64,000 nucleotides of DNA from Piliocolobus tephrosceles (GCF_002776525.5 NC_045439.1:159386755-159450754), one strand, 5' to 3'; positions 1-12,100 are shown, counted from the stretch's first letter. The notes: generated by a model from the letters alone, not told the origin. Numbers and translations: made by a program.

Positions 1-199
1 TAATTGTTGTGTGTTTAGTGGCAGCATTCCTCTCTCTAGAATTAAGACCTCTAGGCCAGCAGAGCATATTGTTCCAGGAGCAGAAAGCAAAGATTTCACT
101 AGGGAGACATTAAGAGTAATATGAGTGGTGCCATTCTCATTTTAGTCCCAGGATTCCTAAATCTGTAATTCTGGTTTGGGGAGAAAGAGTATTATATAA

Positions 200-790
200 T
201 GGCTGCTAATTCAGGGTGTGTACGGGATTCTAGAGAACCTTGCCCCAAAGATTGTTACCTAGAAGGTGCTGCAACTGTGAGTCCCAAAGGCTATTCCACC
301 ATTTATCAAGCTAGTTCCTCCGGGATGATGGGGAACACAGTAAGACCAGCGAGCTTCGTGACCATAAGCCCACTGCTGCAATATGTTGGTTGTGATTGGA
401 GTTCCTTGATCAGAGCCAATGTTTTGTGGAATACCATGATGATAAGTAAAGCATGCTATTAGTCCACAAATTACCGTTTTGGCAGAAAGCTTATGTTCAA
501 GGAAGTAAAATCCACATCTAGCGTAAATATCTATTCCAGGAAGGGCAAAACACTGCTCCTTTCTTGACGAAAGATACCCAACGTAATCATGCAAAAACTG
601 GTAGTTTGCTGATCACCCGGGGGAATAGTGTCATATCAGAGACTCAGTATTGGTCCCTGCAGCTGGCAGATGGGCCACTCAGAGCCACAGCCAGGTTTGT
701 CTTGGTGAGTGAAAGTCCTGGTGTGAGCATGCATGATCTTCATCCCTGACACATGGTCACTTTGTTCATCAGCCTATGGTGCAATGACAG
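200..790 (-). mobile_element. Endogenous retrovirus pol remnant (integrase region), antisense
   Basis: On the minus strand an open stretch (594 to 259) reads like the core of a retroviral integrase of class I (gammaretrovirus-like) endogenous elements, with the HHGIP and SDQGT motifs. The sequence to the right, up to about 790, reads as the linker between RNase H and integrase but is broken by a stop. It is a dead fragment without gag or env in reach. Positions 1-199 are not assigned. Confidence 0.7.
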
Positions 791-1887
791 GTGTGGCTGG
801 ATAAAGGATAACGAGTATCTCGGAATGCATTATCCCGTCCACTTGATTATTGCAGACCTCCTCTGCTGAGATAACACATTGGTGAACATTCACATGGAAA
901 CAACTGTCTTCACTTTTTTTGCCTCTTCACCAGTGACAAATCCATTACACGTTTTTTGTGGATAGACCGTGGTACAAACTTGTATAATAGGTCTCTTCAA
1001 GGAAGGATACAAGAAAGAAGAACAGTATATAATGTTGGTAGTGTACCTGCATCCTTCTTTGAGGGGACCTGGCTGTTCTTTCTTACAGGGAGTTCTGGGA
1101 CTGTAAACTGGCTCAAGTGTGAGAATTGATTGTGGGGCTATGATTCTGTGCTTTTTCATAATTCCAGTTAGACTTTTGTTTACTTGAGCTGAATTTTTTC
1201 TGCTTCTTCAGACCAAGTAAGCCTTTAGAAAGCTTTCTATCTGTTTACTTTTTGAGAACACCATGGCTAACTAGCAAACATTACAGATATATAGGAGTCA
1301 GAACAATCTAATTGTTTCTTTGCCTTTGCTGCTCATTTACATAATAATGCCCACTAGCCTTTGAAGGTTGGTTGCTGCCACTTGGCCCCAAGGCCCCTTG
1401 AGATCCAGCATTTCCATTGCACTTAAATATTTTAAGTGATGGTCTGTGGTTTCCATCATAAGATCTGGCCTACAGGGAACAGAGAGCACAGAGTTGTGAA
1501 GACACACTGGGGCTTCCCACACTAATCTGTTTCTCAAAGTATCATTAAAAAGTATGTCTTCTGGACCTTCTCTGTGTGGGTCAGTGACAAATCCACTCTA
1601 GCATTTCACTCTCCCCAAGTTTGTAAGTTCCTTCCTCAAATTTAAACAAAGAGAGATAGGGCATCTCCGACTTGTTCATGGTAAACCACTCTTAGAACCA
1701 GAATTCAACAAACATTGCAGCAAACTACTAACATCATTCCTAAATCCCCAAGCTGTGACATTTGAAGCAGAATATTTGCTTAGTGGGCTTATATCAATAA
1801 ACTTGTCCTCATGCAACTTTATGTTCCCTCCACCATTCTCCTGACTGTTAGAAGCAGATTTTTCAGTGCTGTGATACAAAACAGCAC
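791..1887. other. No feature recognised; possibly more retroviral remnant
   Basis: AT-rich sequence with short open stretches on the minus strand only (for example 1159 to 890), none recognised. It lies between the pol remnant and an antisense LTR-like block, so decayed retroviral interior is plausible but not shown. Confidence 0.3.
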
Positions 1888-2420
1888 CCGCATATGAATT
1901 TTCTCAGCAAGGCAAATTTACTCCTGCAGGAGGGTGCCCCTCATAGGTCTGGTCACTGTGAGAGCACACACGAACAAAGGAAAGCAGAGGTTTTTATTAT
2001 CTCTAATGCAGCTCGTCGCTGTGTACTGTGTCCTACCTCCATTGGCTGGAGTTGGACCACACAATTTAAGCTAAACCCGGCTGGCTAACTTGAAAAGTAC
2101 AGGACTGCAGTTGTATACCAGTGGGAAGGTGGGAAGATCTGTTTTGGCAAGAGTAACTGTTGCGATGGGAGGGGTAATTCACAGAGTGGGTAGCAGATGT
2201 GGAATGCGGGCTCTATAGATAAGGACTGGCGGGAAAGTTGTTTACCAGAGCAGGGGGAACACAGAGAGTAAGGAAGTCTGGCCTTGAAAGGGAACGAAGG
2301 ACAAGGAAATTTAAGCAAGCTAAACCTTTGAAGAAGAATTTCTTACTGTATTCAAAACTGACCCTAAATATCCATTTCCACAAACGTTCCCAGATTCTAG
2401 TCATATAAATTAGAAAGTTC
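1888..2420 (-). mobile_element. LTR-like block, antisense
   Basis: Composition and layout resemble a retroviral LTR read on the minus strand: a GGTTTTTATTATC motif near 1989 (reverse of AATAAA) near the left edge and a purine-rich, GC-balanced body. The boundaries are not sharp and I cannot name the family. Its orientation agrees with the antisense pol remnant to the left. Confidence 0.4.
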
Positions 2421-3372
2421 AAGTAGTTTGTTTGAGTGTGGTGTACCTTCTCATGGGTCATGCTTCATATATTACCTTTATGGCCTGCTAGGGCTTGAGT
2501 CTAGTTTTAGGTCTGGAAGCAAAAAATGTGGCTGGAGTAAGGCCCGAAGAGAAGCAGCACTGTATTCCTTGGCAACAGCTTCAGGGAAGCTCATTACCTT
2601 TTCCTCATGCAATGCAGAGTTAATTTCCCCAGAGAGAGGTGGAAGGGCCTATACATACACTGTTGGGGGGAAGGCCACTGCCATGGGGATGTGTGCGGGA
2701 GACCACAAACAAGACTCATCAGAATTTCAGAGCTCAATGTCTCCAGCCTCATCAGTGTTTTCAGAGGTTTCCATTCCAGTTTAAAAGGTCCCATTCTTTC
2801 CCAACTAATGCCCTCAATTTATAGTAGGTCCCTTGCTAGACCAAGAGTTCAACAATTTAGCCAATTGTGTGAGTTGGGCTTGTCTTTGAATTTTAGCAAT
2901 TTGGGCCATGTGGCTAAAGGTGAGATTATTCTTGTAACAGAGTAGCTTAACTTCAAACTGCATTTTAAAACCTTTTTTTCTTTCCTCCTTTCTCTCCAGT
3001 CCCAAAATGTAGCTTTGAGACAAACTACAGATGTGTTTCACAGCCTCAGAATGTTTTTGTTCCCCCTTTCGTCCCAGTCTCATTATGTGGCTTTGAGAAA
3101 AACTTTACAAATACGCCTTCTTTCGTCTTGACGTACAGTCTCGGAATGTGCTGTGAGCCTCTGCTCCCTTTCCCTTTCTTGGCTTATGCTCCCAAGCATT
3201 ATACACCTTTATTCACCTAGATGCTTGTTAAACACATATCATGCTCTCTCATTTGATATTTGTTTTAGGAGCTTCCGAGGCTGCATCCTAATACAGAGCA
3301 GACATCTCTGGAATTCCCTTTCTGACAAAAGATTACTTCAAGGCCAGAACCCACTCCTGGCTAAAGATTAAC
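2421..3372. repeat. Unassigned sequence with a degenerate ~70-bp tandem motif
   Basis: A motif like CCAGTC(C/T)CA..ATGT(A/G)GCTTTGAGA recurs near 2997, 3074 and, shortened, 3136. The rest is unassigned, although 2421-2790 may continue the LTR-like block to the left. The open frames here are short and not recognised. Confidence 0.35.
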
Positions 3373-3710
3373 TGTAAGAGTGACTGCCATTGATTTGTAA
3401 CCTGGTTGGGCCCACAATGGCGCTGGCCCCTTTGCTAGATGGAACAATAATTCAAGACAAGCCACTGGAGCAGGTCACATCACCTGACACCTATTAGTTC
3501 CTTGTTTCTCATGCATTCCAAACCCCTCTCTCCAAAAATTCTATATTCCCTCCACAAGTTGAAGAGGGGAACATTTTGGAAAGAATTCCACCCACTCTTC
3601 CCCTTGCTAGGACATACAATAAAGCTCACTGTCTTTCTGTGACACCTTACTCTTGTTATTTTGGCTTTCTTCTGTGAGTGGTGAGCAGCTGGACCCTTTT
3701 GCTGGTTACA
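3373..3710 (+). mobile_element. Solo LTR-like element, sense
   Basis: The block begins TGTAAGAG, ends GGTTACA (TG...CA) and carries a poly(A) signal AATAAA at 3618-3623 followed by a T-rich, GT-containing stretch as in R-U5. No internal retroviral sequence follows directly and no target duplication is evident, so the ends are provisional. Confidence 0.5.
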
Positions 3711-4099
3711 GTTTCACTTAGAGCACGCTTAGAACCTCTAAGTCTACTTATGTGGAGATGGATCTCAAAATGTATTTTTTCTTCATCACTTTGCCTAGCA
3801 ACATTAGAAACAACCAACTAACATAATTGCATTCCTTGGTTTTCCAAGTCTGATAGGAGTTCACGTAAGTGTGGCATTATCAAAGGTCCTAATTAACAGA
3901 GATGATGATAATGGAGGAACACTCGTGGACAAGATGAGTTAAAAGGTGATTCAGAAGAGTTTGACCTGGCTGGCAGAGAGTTTGGAATACTTTCGTTATT
4001 GTATTTTGCTTTTATATTCCATCACATATGATCATAGGAGTGTTTTAAGACGAATAGCCACATTTACAAAAGTTCAAAAGTTGTTTTCAATAATTATGA
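3711..4099. other. No feature recognised
   Basis: AT-rich sequence without convincing coding frames or recognisable repeat. Confidence 0.4.
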
Positions 4100-4245
4100 A
4101 ATAGTTATGCTGGCAGATGAAGCCGTCAGAGGGGGCCAAAGCCAGGTTGGCCTTGGTGAAAGTCCCTGTTGGTGTGAGCATGCGTAATCTTCACCTGTGG
4201 CACTGTGATCACTGTATTCATTAGCAAATTGTGCAATTATAAGTG
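4100..4245 (-). mobile_element. Second antisense retroviral pol fragment, related to 663-790
   Basis: Positions 4111-4240 align with 663-790 (shared TGGCAGATG, AGCCAGGTTKGYCTTGGTGA and GGTGTGAGCATGC blocks) in the same order and orientation. It is therefore another copy of the pol linker region, with substitutions and small indels. Confidence 0.6.
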
Positions 4246-4249
4246 ATAA

Positions 4250-4527
4250 GTGATAAGACATTTGTGCTATAGTTTTTCACTGGTTTTATGCTTGTGACAT
4301 AAAATAATGACATATTTATACGTGATTCACATGATACTTCCTGCAAGTACTTGGAAAAAGCAGTCACTGTTAGCAAATGCTGATACAATGTGTACTACTG
4401 AACAATGATTGGACTACACATGTTATGTATTATCAGTTCACTCAATCCTCACATCCTCTCAAGAGGCAGACGGACACTATTAACTCCCTCAAGTTCTAGT
4501 TCTGAATCTGAACCAAAGTTCTATAGG
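4250..4527. other. Unassigned AT-rich sequence
   Basis: No coding signal. A MIR-like stretch (CAATCCTCACATCC...) at about 4440-4500 is possible but weak. Confidence 0.3.
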
Positions 4528-4725
4528 AAGAGGAACAATAGAAGAGATTCTGAAAAATGAGAAGTGAGGCAAGCAAACAGGAAAAAGGAAAGAGAAGAGA
4601 AAAAGTGTGTCGGTGGCACAGGCTAGGGTGTGAGAAGAGGGCAGTGGTATTAGCGGACTGCTGGGTTCAGTGACATGTAAGGACTGCAGGAGCAGGAAGG
4701 GCAGACCACGGAGGGACTAAGCCAG
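4528..4725 (+). repeat. Duplicated unit, fragment D
   Basis: The stretch matches the right part of copies A, B and C: a GAGGAACA..GAAGAGATTCTG block, then AAAGTGTGT.GGTGGCACAGGC, then GGAAGGGCAGACCA.GGAGGGACT, in the same order as at 12540-12616, 16825-17010 and 44970-45155. Confidence 0.6.
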
Positions 4726-4802
4726 TGAGAGGGGGCACCTCAGGCAGTGGTGCAGCAGCATCTCAGAGAGGAATACATTCTGTATGGAGGAAATTTAAAT
4801 GT

Positions 4803-5237
4803 CTAGATCTAGTTTTGTTTTTTTGAGACGGAGTCTCGCTCTGTCGCCCAGGCTGGAGTGCAGTGGCGCTATCTCGGCTCACTGCAAGCTCCGCCTCCCG
4901 GGTTCCCGCCATTCTCCTGCCTCAGCCTCCCGAGTAGCTGGGACTACAGGCGCCCACCACCACGTCCAGCTAATTTTTTGTATTTTTAGTAGAGACGGGG
5001 TTTCACTGTGGTCTCGGTCTCCTGACCTTGTGATCCGCCCGCCTCGGCCTCCCCAAGTGCTGGGATTACAGGCGTGAGCCACGGCGCCCGGCCTTTTTGT
5101 ATTTTTTAGTAGATTTGGGGTTTCACTGTGTTAGCCAGGATGGTCTGGATCTCCTAACCTTGTGATCCACCCATCTTGGCCTCCCAAAGTGCTGGGATTA
5201 CAGGCATGAGCCACCACGCCCGGCCTAGATCTAGTTT
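4803..5237 (-). mobile_element. Composite AluY with a duplicated left-arm segment
   Basis: A full antisense Alu (about 4816-5094) is followed at once by a second antisense partial Alu (about 5095-5224) that repeats the left-monomer part. The 13-bp sequence CTAGATCTAGTTT flanks the whole composite (4803-4815 and 5225-5237), so both parts share one target-site duplication. Confidence 0.92.
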
Positions 5238-6001
5238 CTTGAAATGTTACCTCAGCCCATATGGTCTGCCCATCAGGAAGACAGAACAATTGAGGATGGT
5301 CGCTGCCCTCTGGGGATAGACATGAGCACTCTCAGGAGGCTTTGAGTGTGGGGAGGACAAGGGTGAAGACAGGCAGAGAGGACCCTAGGCAGGCTGACTG
5401 ACAGTACCATGGACTTGGATGTTCCTGTTCACTTCTCTTTCTCCATTACTCCAATTCCCCACTTCACCCCAAGTGCAAGTTCCTGTCCTGTGTAGAACAC
5501 CATTGACATAAATGACTCCATCTTAGAAAAATACTCCATCGGGCAGCTTTGCATTTCTCTTTGAAGAAAATCCCAGAGACAGCCCACAACCCGTCTGCCG
5601 TTGCAGCTGCAGTGGTACTGCCCTGACTGCCCTCAGGCAGAGAAAGGAACAAATGGCCTAGGCACTGCACTGGCACCTCCAGCACACTGCAGCCACCCTG
5701 TGGAGAGGGGCGCAGTTTCTCTTCCGTGTGAGTTCTCACCCCCTACTCTTCAACAGGCAAGGCCCTGGCTCAGGACCACACAACAGCTGCCCACCCATTA
5801 TGGAGCATACCCACTGGTAGTGCCTCTGTGTTTCCCTGGGGAAGGACTCCCAGTGGTAACTGACAGCCCCCCTGCCACTGCCACAGCAATAGCACTGCCC
5901 TTACTTTCCCCAGTCTGGGGAAGAAACAAAGAGCCTGAGGGCTTCACCTGAGCTTCCAGCACACCACTGATGAACAGTAAGAAATCATCTGAAGGTACGG
6001 G
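5238..6001. repeat. Unassigned GC-balanced sequence with a ~280-bp imperfect direct repeat
   Basis: About 5603-5680 and 5881-5962 align imperfectly: CACTGCCC...GAGAAAGGAACAAA..GCCT...CTCCAGCACAC recurs with an offset near 280 bp. The style resembles 5' UTR sequence of primate L1, but I cannot assign it firmly. Open frames at 5601-5951 (+) and 5739-5464 (-) are not recognised as proteins. Confidence 0.4.
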
Positions 6002-6275
6002 AGGTCAGGAGATCGAGACCATCCTGGCTAACATGGTGAAACCCCATCTCTACTCAAAAATACAAAAAAGTAGCCGGGCGTGGTGGTGGCACCTGTAGTC
6101 CCAGCTACTCAGGAGGCTGAGGCAGGAGAATGGCGTAAACCCAGTGAGGCAGAGCTTGTAGTGAGCCGAGATCGTGCCACTATACTCCAGCCTGGGCAAC
6201 AGAATGAGAATCTGTCTCAAATAAATAAATGAATAATAAAAAATAAAAATTAAATTAAAAAATGACTATATGCAA
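6002..6275 (+). mobile_element. Alu, 5'-truncated, sense
   Basis: The element starts within the Alu left arm (GAGGTCAGGAGATCGAGACC) and ends in an A-rich tail with AAATAAATAAATG variants. The first 55 or so bases of a full Alu are missing. Confidence 0.92.
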
Positions 6276-6329
6276 CACACACTTAAGAAGTAGGGGATCA
6301 TGCTCCACTTCTTTTGAGCAGGGTGTCTA

Positions 6330-7110
6330 CAAAAGTTATTTAGAACCCTCACCATGAGCGTGTGTCTAGTCTCCTTTGCTTATTAAATATTTATTCAATC
6401 ATTTATTTATACTAATATGAAAACCTGGATATTTATTTGTTACTCTACCTATGCTAATGCATTTTTTTAAATTCTCATTGTTCCAGTAATGGCCATTGGA
6501 ATGTCTTTCGGTTAGATTTTGAAATACCCTCACGATTGGGGTTTGATTTACTGTTGGTTAGTCAGGTATTTGTATTGTGGCTGACATTTCTTTAGTTCTG
6601 GCATTACTAGATGCTCCAGGCTCGTTGTGTTTATTCCCTACCCAAGCCTACTATTCCTTTATTCCCTACCCAACCCTAGTTTCTTTTAGTGGAAAATGAA
6701 ATCACAAACTAAGATCTGGACACCGGGTGTAGTCATTGCTCCTGACATTCCTCTCTTTCTTGCAGTTTTATCAGTTTCTGCCTCCTGTAGTTTATACTCT
6801 GTTATTAGGTGCATATCTGTAAATTTTGTTATCTCTTGTTGGATGTCTATTGATTTAAGGTCCTGTCAGCTGACAAAGCAAAGAAATATTTCTGTGTTTA
6901 TTCATAAATATACACATATGCATAAATATTTCAACGTATATCTGTACATATCTTTATGAAATTAAACATAAATTTATATTGCTTCCAGCACCACATGATC
7001 TAATTCATTACCCTATGAATCAATCTACCGATCCATTTACTTGTATGTAGCCTCAAACTCTAACAGTGACCAAGATGATTCTGTTAACTTAATTATACCA
7101 TATTTTTGTT
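6330..7110 (+). mobile_element. Old L1 (L1M-type) 3' UTR, sense
   Basis: The order of motifs (GATGCTCCAGGCTCGT, TTTAGTGGAAAATG, AAGATCTGGACACCGGG, GTAGTCATTGCT, a TATATA-rich stretch, CTTCCAGCACCAC) is that of the 3' end of old mammalian L1M elements. No coding part of L1 is present. Confidence 0.6.
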
Positions 7111-7463
7111 CCCAAAGAACCTTAGTTGTGTTTTTGGTGAATGGTATTAGAAACAAAGTTTGGGGCAGTGGGTATACTCATTACTGCTAGGGATGAATTG
7201 ATTCTATGATTTGTCATCTGAGAGAGCAAAGAAATGTATATGTGTCTATAGTAACTCACACATGTTTGTGTGTGTGTGTATGTATATATGTGTGTGTGTG
7301 TGTGTATATATATGATATTATTTCTAATACCAGTCACCAAAAATACCACTAAGATTCCAAAAAGATGGTATAATTAAGTTAACAGAACCAACTTGGCCAC
7401 TGTTAAGAGTTTTAGGCTACACACAAGTAAATGAAGAGATAGGTTGATTCATAGGGTACTGAA
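7003..7463. repeat. Inverted repeat, ~150-bp arms, in L1M 3' UTR
   Basis: The left arm 7003-7153 is matched on the opposite strand by 7321-7463. Shared blocks read outward from the centre: TTTCTAATACCA, TGGTATAATTAAGTTAACAGAA, then GGCTACA.ACAAGTAAATG, then TTGATTCATAGGGTA. The 167-bp centre holds a second sense L1M 3' UTR start and a (TG)n/(TA)n run at 7266-7312. Confidence 0.85.
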
Positions 7464-7469
7464 TATATA

Positions 7470-7640
7470 CATATATTTCTACATTTGTCTATATATATCT
7501 GGCTAGAATTAAGCATGAATTTCTAAAAATGTCTTCAGTACTACGTGAATATAATCTAGTAAACATTAATCTTTCTACCAATTCCCACTACTTGTTATGT
7601 AACCTCTCTCTCTTGACAGTGAGACAGTTGGCCAACTTGA
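7470..7640 (+). mobile_element. Further sense L1M 3' UTR piece
   Basis: TTAAGCATGAATTTCT...CTTCAGTACTACGTGA...TTTCTACCAATTCCCACTACTTG...GTAACCTC corresponds loosely to 6960-7060. The right flank of the inverted repeat thus resumes in sense orientation. Confidence 0.45.
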
Positions 7641-8505
7641 TGTAATCAATGAGTCCCAAAACAGTGCCATGTGGTTTCAAAACTGGTAATTTATACCCTC
7701 ATGGGAAAGAATATTACCAACTAGAGTGCTTATGTACAAATCCTTTGACCTTTAGACTTAGGAAACCTTATATTTTAAATTTCTTGGATTAGTCCCTTTT
7801 CCCCCCATGCTCTTTAAAAGCCATCTTTATAAATTTGTTACACAATTATATTATTTTTTTCTTCATTGTTCCACGGGACCCTCCAACTTATGAAATAATA
7901 CTTATTGTTTCTGTAAAGTTTCACTCTTTCTGATGTAAATGTTTTCAGGCTATGAAAAATAGTATCATTACCACACCATTATAGCATCATAGAAAATAAT
8001 TTTACTACACAAAAATAAAATGTGTATTTCACCTCTTTGACCTTCCCCCTTCAATACCCTACTAGCCACTATTTTATAAATATCTCTATAATTTCACCTT
8101 TTCGATAATATATTAATGGAATTATACAGTATATACTCTTTTCTAACTGCCTTCTGATTCTTAAGAATATGCTTAAGATTCCAGAGGTATTTATCTCTTG
8201 ATGGTTTAGATTTGTATTTGACTAAGGACTAAAGGTGTTGAAAATATTTTTATGTTCTTATTACACATTTGTATAGTTTCTTTGGAGAAATATTTATTTA
8301 CTCAACTTTTAATTAGGATATTTCCCTTTTTATTTTTAAACTGTAAATGTTCTGTGTCTTCCAACAGTCGTCCCCTCTCATTCATATGATTTGCACACAT
8401 TGCTCCCATTCTTTGGGTTGTCTGGATTGTGTACTTTGAATCACAAAAGTTTTAATTCTGACAAAGTGAAATTTACCCATTTTTTTCTTCTCTCACTTTT
8501 ATATT
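7641..8505 (-). mobile_element. Old L1M remnant, antisense (right part)
   Basis: From about 8040 the text follows an antisense L1 3' region (CCTACTAGCCACTATTTTATAAATATCTCTATAATTTCACC, then the GATTTGTATTTGACTAAGGACTAAAGGTGTTGA block). 7641-8040 is AT-rich and not assigned. Confidence 0.45.
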
Positions 8506-8507
8506 TG

Positions 8508-8815
8508 TATTAGGCCATTCTTGCACTGCTATAAAGAAATAACTGAGACTGGGAAATTTATGGAAATAAGAAGGGTTTAATAGGCTCAGGAAACTGCAAG
8601 CTGTACAGTAAACATGGTGCTGACATCTGCTCATCTCCTGGGGAGGCCTCAGGAAGCTTCCAGTCACAGTGGAAGGTGAAGAGGGAGCAGGCTTGTCACA
8701 TGGTGAAAGTAGGAGCTAGAGAGAGAGCCAGGAGCCATACTATTTTCAACAGCCAGATTGCTCAAGAAATCACTCACCATATTGAGGACAGCACCAAGAG
8801 GATGGTGCTAAAACT
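8508..8815 (-). mobile_element. MaLR LTR (MST/THE1-like), antisense
   Basis: The start TATTAGGCCATTCTTGCACTGCTATAAAGAAATAACTGAGACTGG and the later GGGGAGGCCTCAGGAAGCTT and GTGGAAGGTGAAG blocks are the reverse of the 3' part of ERVL-MaLR LTRs. An Alu replaces or interrupts its right end. Confidence 0.8.
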
Positions 8816-8820
8816 CTACC

Positions 8821-9117
8821 TTTTTTTTTTTTTTTTTTTTTTTTGAGGCTGAGTCCCACTCTGTTGCCCAGGCTGGAGTGCAGTGGCACAATCTCAGCTC
8901 ACTGCAGCCTCTGCCTCCTGGTTTCAAGCAATTCTCCTGCCTCAGCCTCCCGATTAGCTGGGACTACAGGCACCTGCCACCACACCGGCTATTTTTTGTA
9001 TTTTTATTAGAGACAGGTTTCACCATGATGGTGAGGATGGTCTTGATCTCCTGACCTCATGATCCGCTGCCTCCCAAAGTGCTGGGATTACAGGCGTGAG
9101 GCACTGTGCCTGGCCCC
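8821..9117 (-). mobile_element. Alu, antisense
   Basis: A poly(T) head of about 24 bases is followed by a full antisense Alu ending GCACTGTGCCTGGCC, with usual decay at CpG positions. Confidence 0.95.
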
Positions 9118-9139
9118 CTCATGTTTTATTTTTTAATTT

Positions 9140-12100
9140 GCTCCTGTCCCAATAGCTATAGACATTGGCTGGAATCTATGATTCCTTCCACAATACTTTC
9201 ATAATTGTGTACATGATATTTCTTTGTACTCATAACCCATAGTGTAGACATGCTTTCTCTTCTTAATCTTTGTTGTTGTTGTTGAGGCAGAGTTTCGCTC
9301 TTGTTGCCCAGGTAGGAGTGCACTGGTGCAATCCAGGCTCACTGCAGCCTCCGCCTCCTGGGTTCAAGCCATTCTCCTGCCTCAGCCTCCCGAGTAGCTG
9401 GGATTACAGGCATGTGCCATCACACCCAGCTAATTTTTTTATTTTTAGTTTCACCATGTTAGCCAGGATGGTCTCGATCTTGTGACCTCATGAACCACCC
9501 GTCTCGGCCTCCCAAAGTGCTGGGATTACAGGCGTGAGCCACTGCGCCTAGCCTCTTCTCTCTCTTTAATGAGTGATTACTAAAATTGTTTTCAGGTTCT
9601 CAATGATGTAAAATAATGCTGCCTTAAAAATGTGTACCTACATGTGCTGTAGTCAGCCTACATTTTTATAATATTGGCTTGTAAAAAGGAAATTGCAATA
9701 TTTTATTTATTTTCTTTTTTCATCTCGCATAATATTTTAAAAATGTTTTCATTTTCCTGACTTTTTAGATTTTCATTTTTGTTGACTTAGCCTATAATTT
9801 ATCCTTCTCCCTATTATTTAAGTGATCACTGATATCAGTTGTTTTAGGCTGAAATGTTAACACTCCTCTGACCTGGTTTATATGTGACTAGATGGCTAAG
9901 TGTCCTCGCTAGTGAAGATAGTACTGCTCAAACTAGGTTGAACAAGGGTTGTCTCATCTTAAACCACCGACAGACACAAAATTAAGAAGAGATCAGAAAA
10001 AAATCAGAAGTCCAACAAACCGACTATGATTTAATTAGGGTTTACAATGTGGGGTGTCCTAATGACAGCATGATTAACTTCAGAGGAACACATTCTCCAG
10101 TGAAGGAAGCATTCCCTGGGTGGTTCTCTGAGATTCAGTAGAATATGGTTTCTGTGCAATTAATGCAATTTTCTCATTCTGGAAAATGGGGATATCTAGA
10201 AAGATATTCAAGATTTGTGAAACATGAGCAACCAAAAGAGCAGGACATTGATACTTCACAATAATACTTTTACTGCACATTAATAGATGGGCATTTGTTT
10301 TTCCAAGTATGTCAGCAGTCTGTCTGTGGGCTTCAATACTGTGCACAGGAAATTTTAAGGGCAAATACTGAAAACCAGAAAATTGTGTTAGAGCCTGGCA
10401 CCATTTAATTTAATTTCACTGCATATAAAGAGCAGGCCTACACTCTGCAAAATCTATAGACTGTAACATTTATGTAGTGAGGAGCAAAGACAAGCTTGTT
10501 CCCAAATTTAAAAGAAACTGAAGGTTTTCTAGGCAACAAATAGAGGAGATAGGCCTTACCAGTTTCCCCTTGTTAGAAATAATTGTGTTCTACTCTTACA
10601 GAAGCTCTACTTGCATTATTTCACAATGTAGTGAGTTTATATGCCATACTTAAGACGACATAGCAAAGACGGGTTCATGTAACACAGGGTGGTTCAATCT
10701 ACTTACACTCCTCATTCATCTAATTTCTAAGGAACATTGACTTATCCTTGGGCTGGTCGCAAGATTGCTGTATCACATAACGGCCTCTGTCTTCTTGCAG
10801 TCTGGTATGAAATGAAAGTGTTGAAAGCCAAGTACATTCAAATGGCTTCCTTCTGTGTCTTTGCTTTTTCCTTCTAGTCTACTCCCATAGTTCTGTGATC
10901 CATGTCTCAGTAATGACGGCAGATGGGAGCTGGCAAAAACGCTTTTCCCATTTGTTGACTGGATATGGAGAATGGCTTGATGACATCAGAAATATTTTCC
11001 AGACTCCAGAGGCAATAGAAGAGCTCATGTCATTGTTTGACAGTTCTCAGGTGTCTCTATTTTTTGTTTTGTTTTGTTTTGTTTTATTTTCACATGTGGT
11101 GAGGGATATCTAATCCCTACCAGTTCCTCCACAACGTCTTGATTCATTCTGCCTGCAACTATTCAATCATTTCTCTACACCTGGGTGTATATTTCTAGTT
11201 AACAATATTATGGTGAATAAGGAGTATTGTGGGTAAAACAGAGAAAGACAGATAAGGGAACTTTCATCTGTTATACTAAAGAGAAGGTCGGAATTGACCA
11301 ATGTACAATGTCTGTAGGAGGCTCATTGTGGGGACATACAGTGTTTGTCAATGAGTTCAGCACTTAAGAAGAATCTAAAATATTTAAGGTGATGAATATC
11401 TTAATTACACTGATTTGATTATGCAAATATATCAAATATTCACATGTACTCCATAAATATGTACCTTTAATATGGCAAGGGTATGGAATCCGTTGCATAT
11501 CCTTTATGTGCCTCTAATATGGAAAGGATAATATCCCTGTCAGTTATACTATTATGCATGTAATAGACTTATTTTGCACTTGTTGAAAAAACCCTTTTAG
11601 AATTATAAAGAAACAAGTTTATTCACACACAAATGAAAGCAATATTGTAGTTAAATCATAAATGACTTCACAGTATCCTGAAATTCTGATTCTTACTGCT
11701 TTAGGTCAGATTTTTCACAGAGCCATAGATATCATCCTCTGTGGCACGAAGAATGATGGCAATGAAACATTTCTCAATAGAGGAGGCTATACCATTGTCT
11801 GTAATTGTGGCTTGCCCTGTTGACACTCATTCTGCAAGTTTTGATGTAGGTGATCTTGCCAGAAGGTGAAAGCAGATTTCAGGTGAAGTTCATCCATGTG
11901 CAGACATTGAAAGCTGTCAAGGCTTCTACCAGGCTAACAGCAATTGTAAAACTTGAAAACAAAACATGGTAAAATAGGTAAAATGCAATAAATAATAAAG
12001 ACTTGAAAATATTTATTCAGGGAGACAAATTGATAGAGTTGAAACTTGGAACACAAAAATACTTTATTTTGTCAAAGAGGGTAATGCTGTCTAGAGATAG

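Noticed and set aside
6696..6959. 87-codon frame as a small gene
   Set aside because: It lies wholly in an L1M 3' UTR.
10895..11113. 72-codon frame in copy A as a small gene
   Set aside because: Copies B and C have stops and indels at the matching place, so the frame is not conserved.
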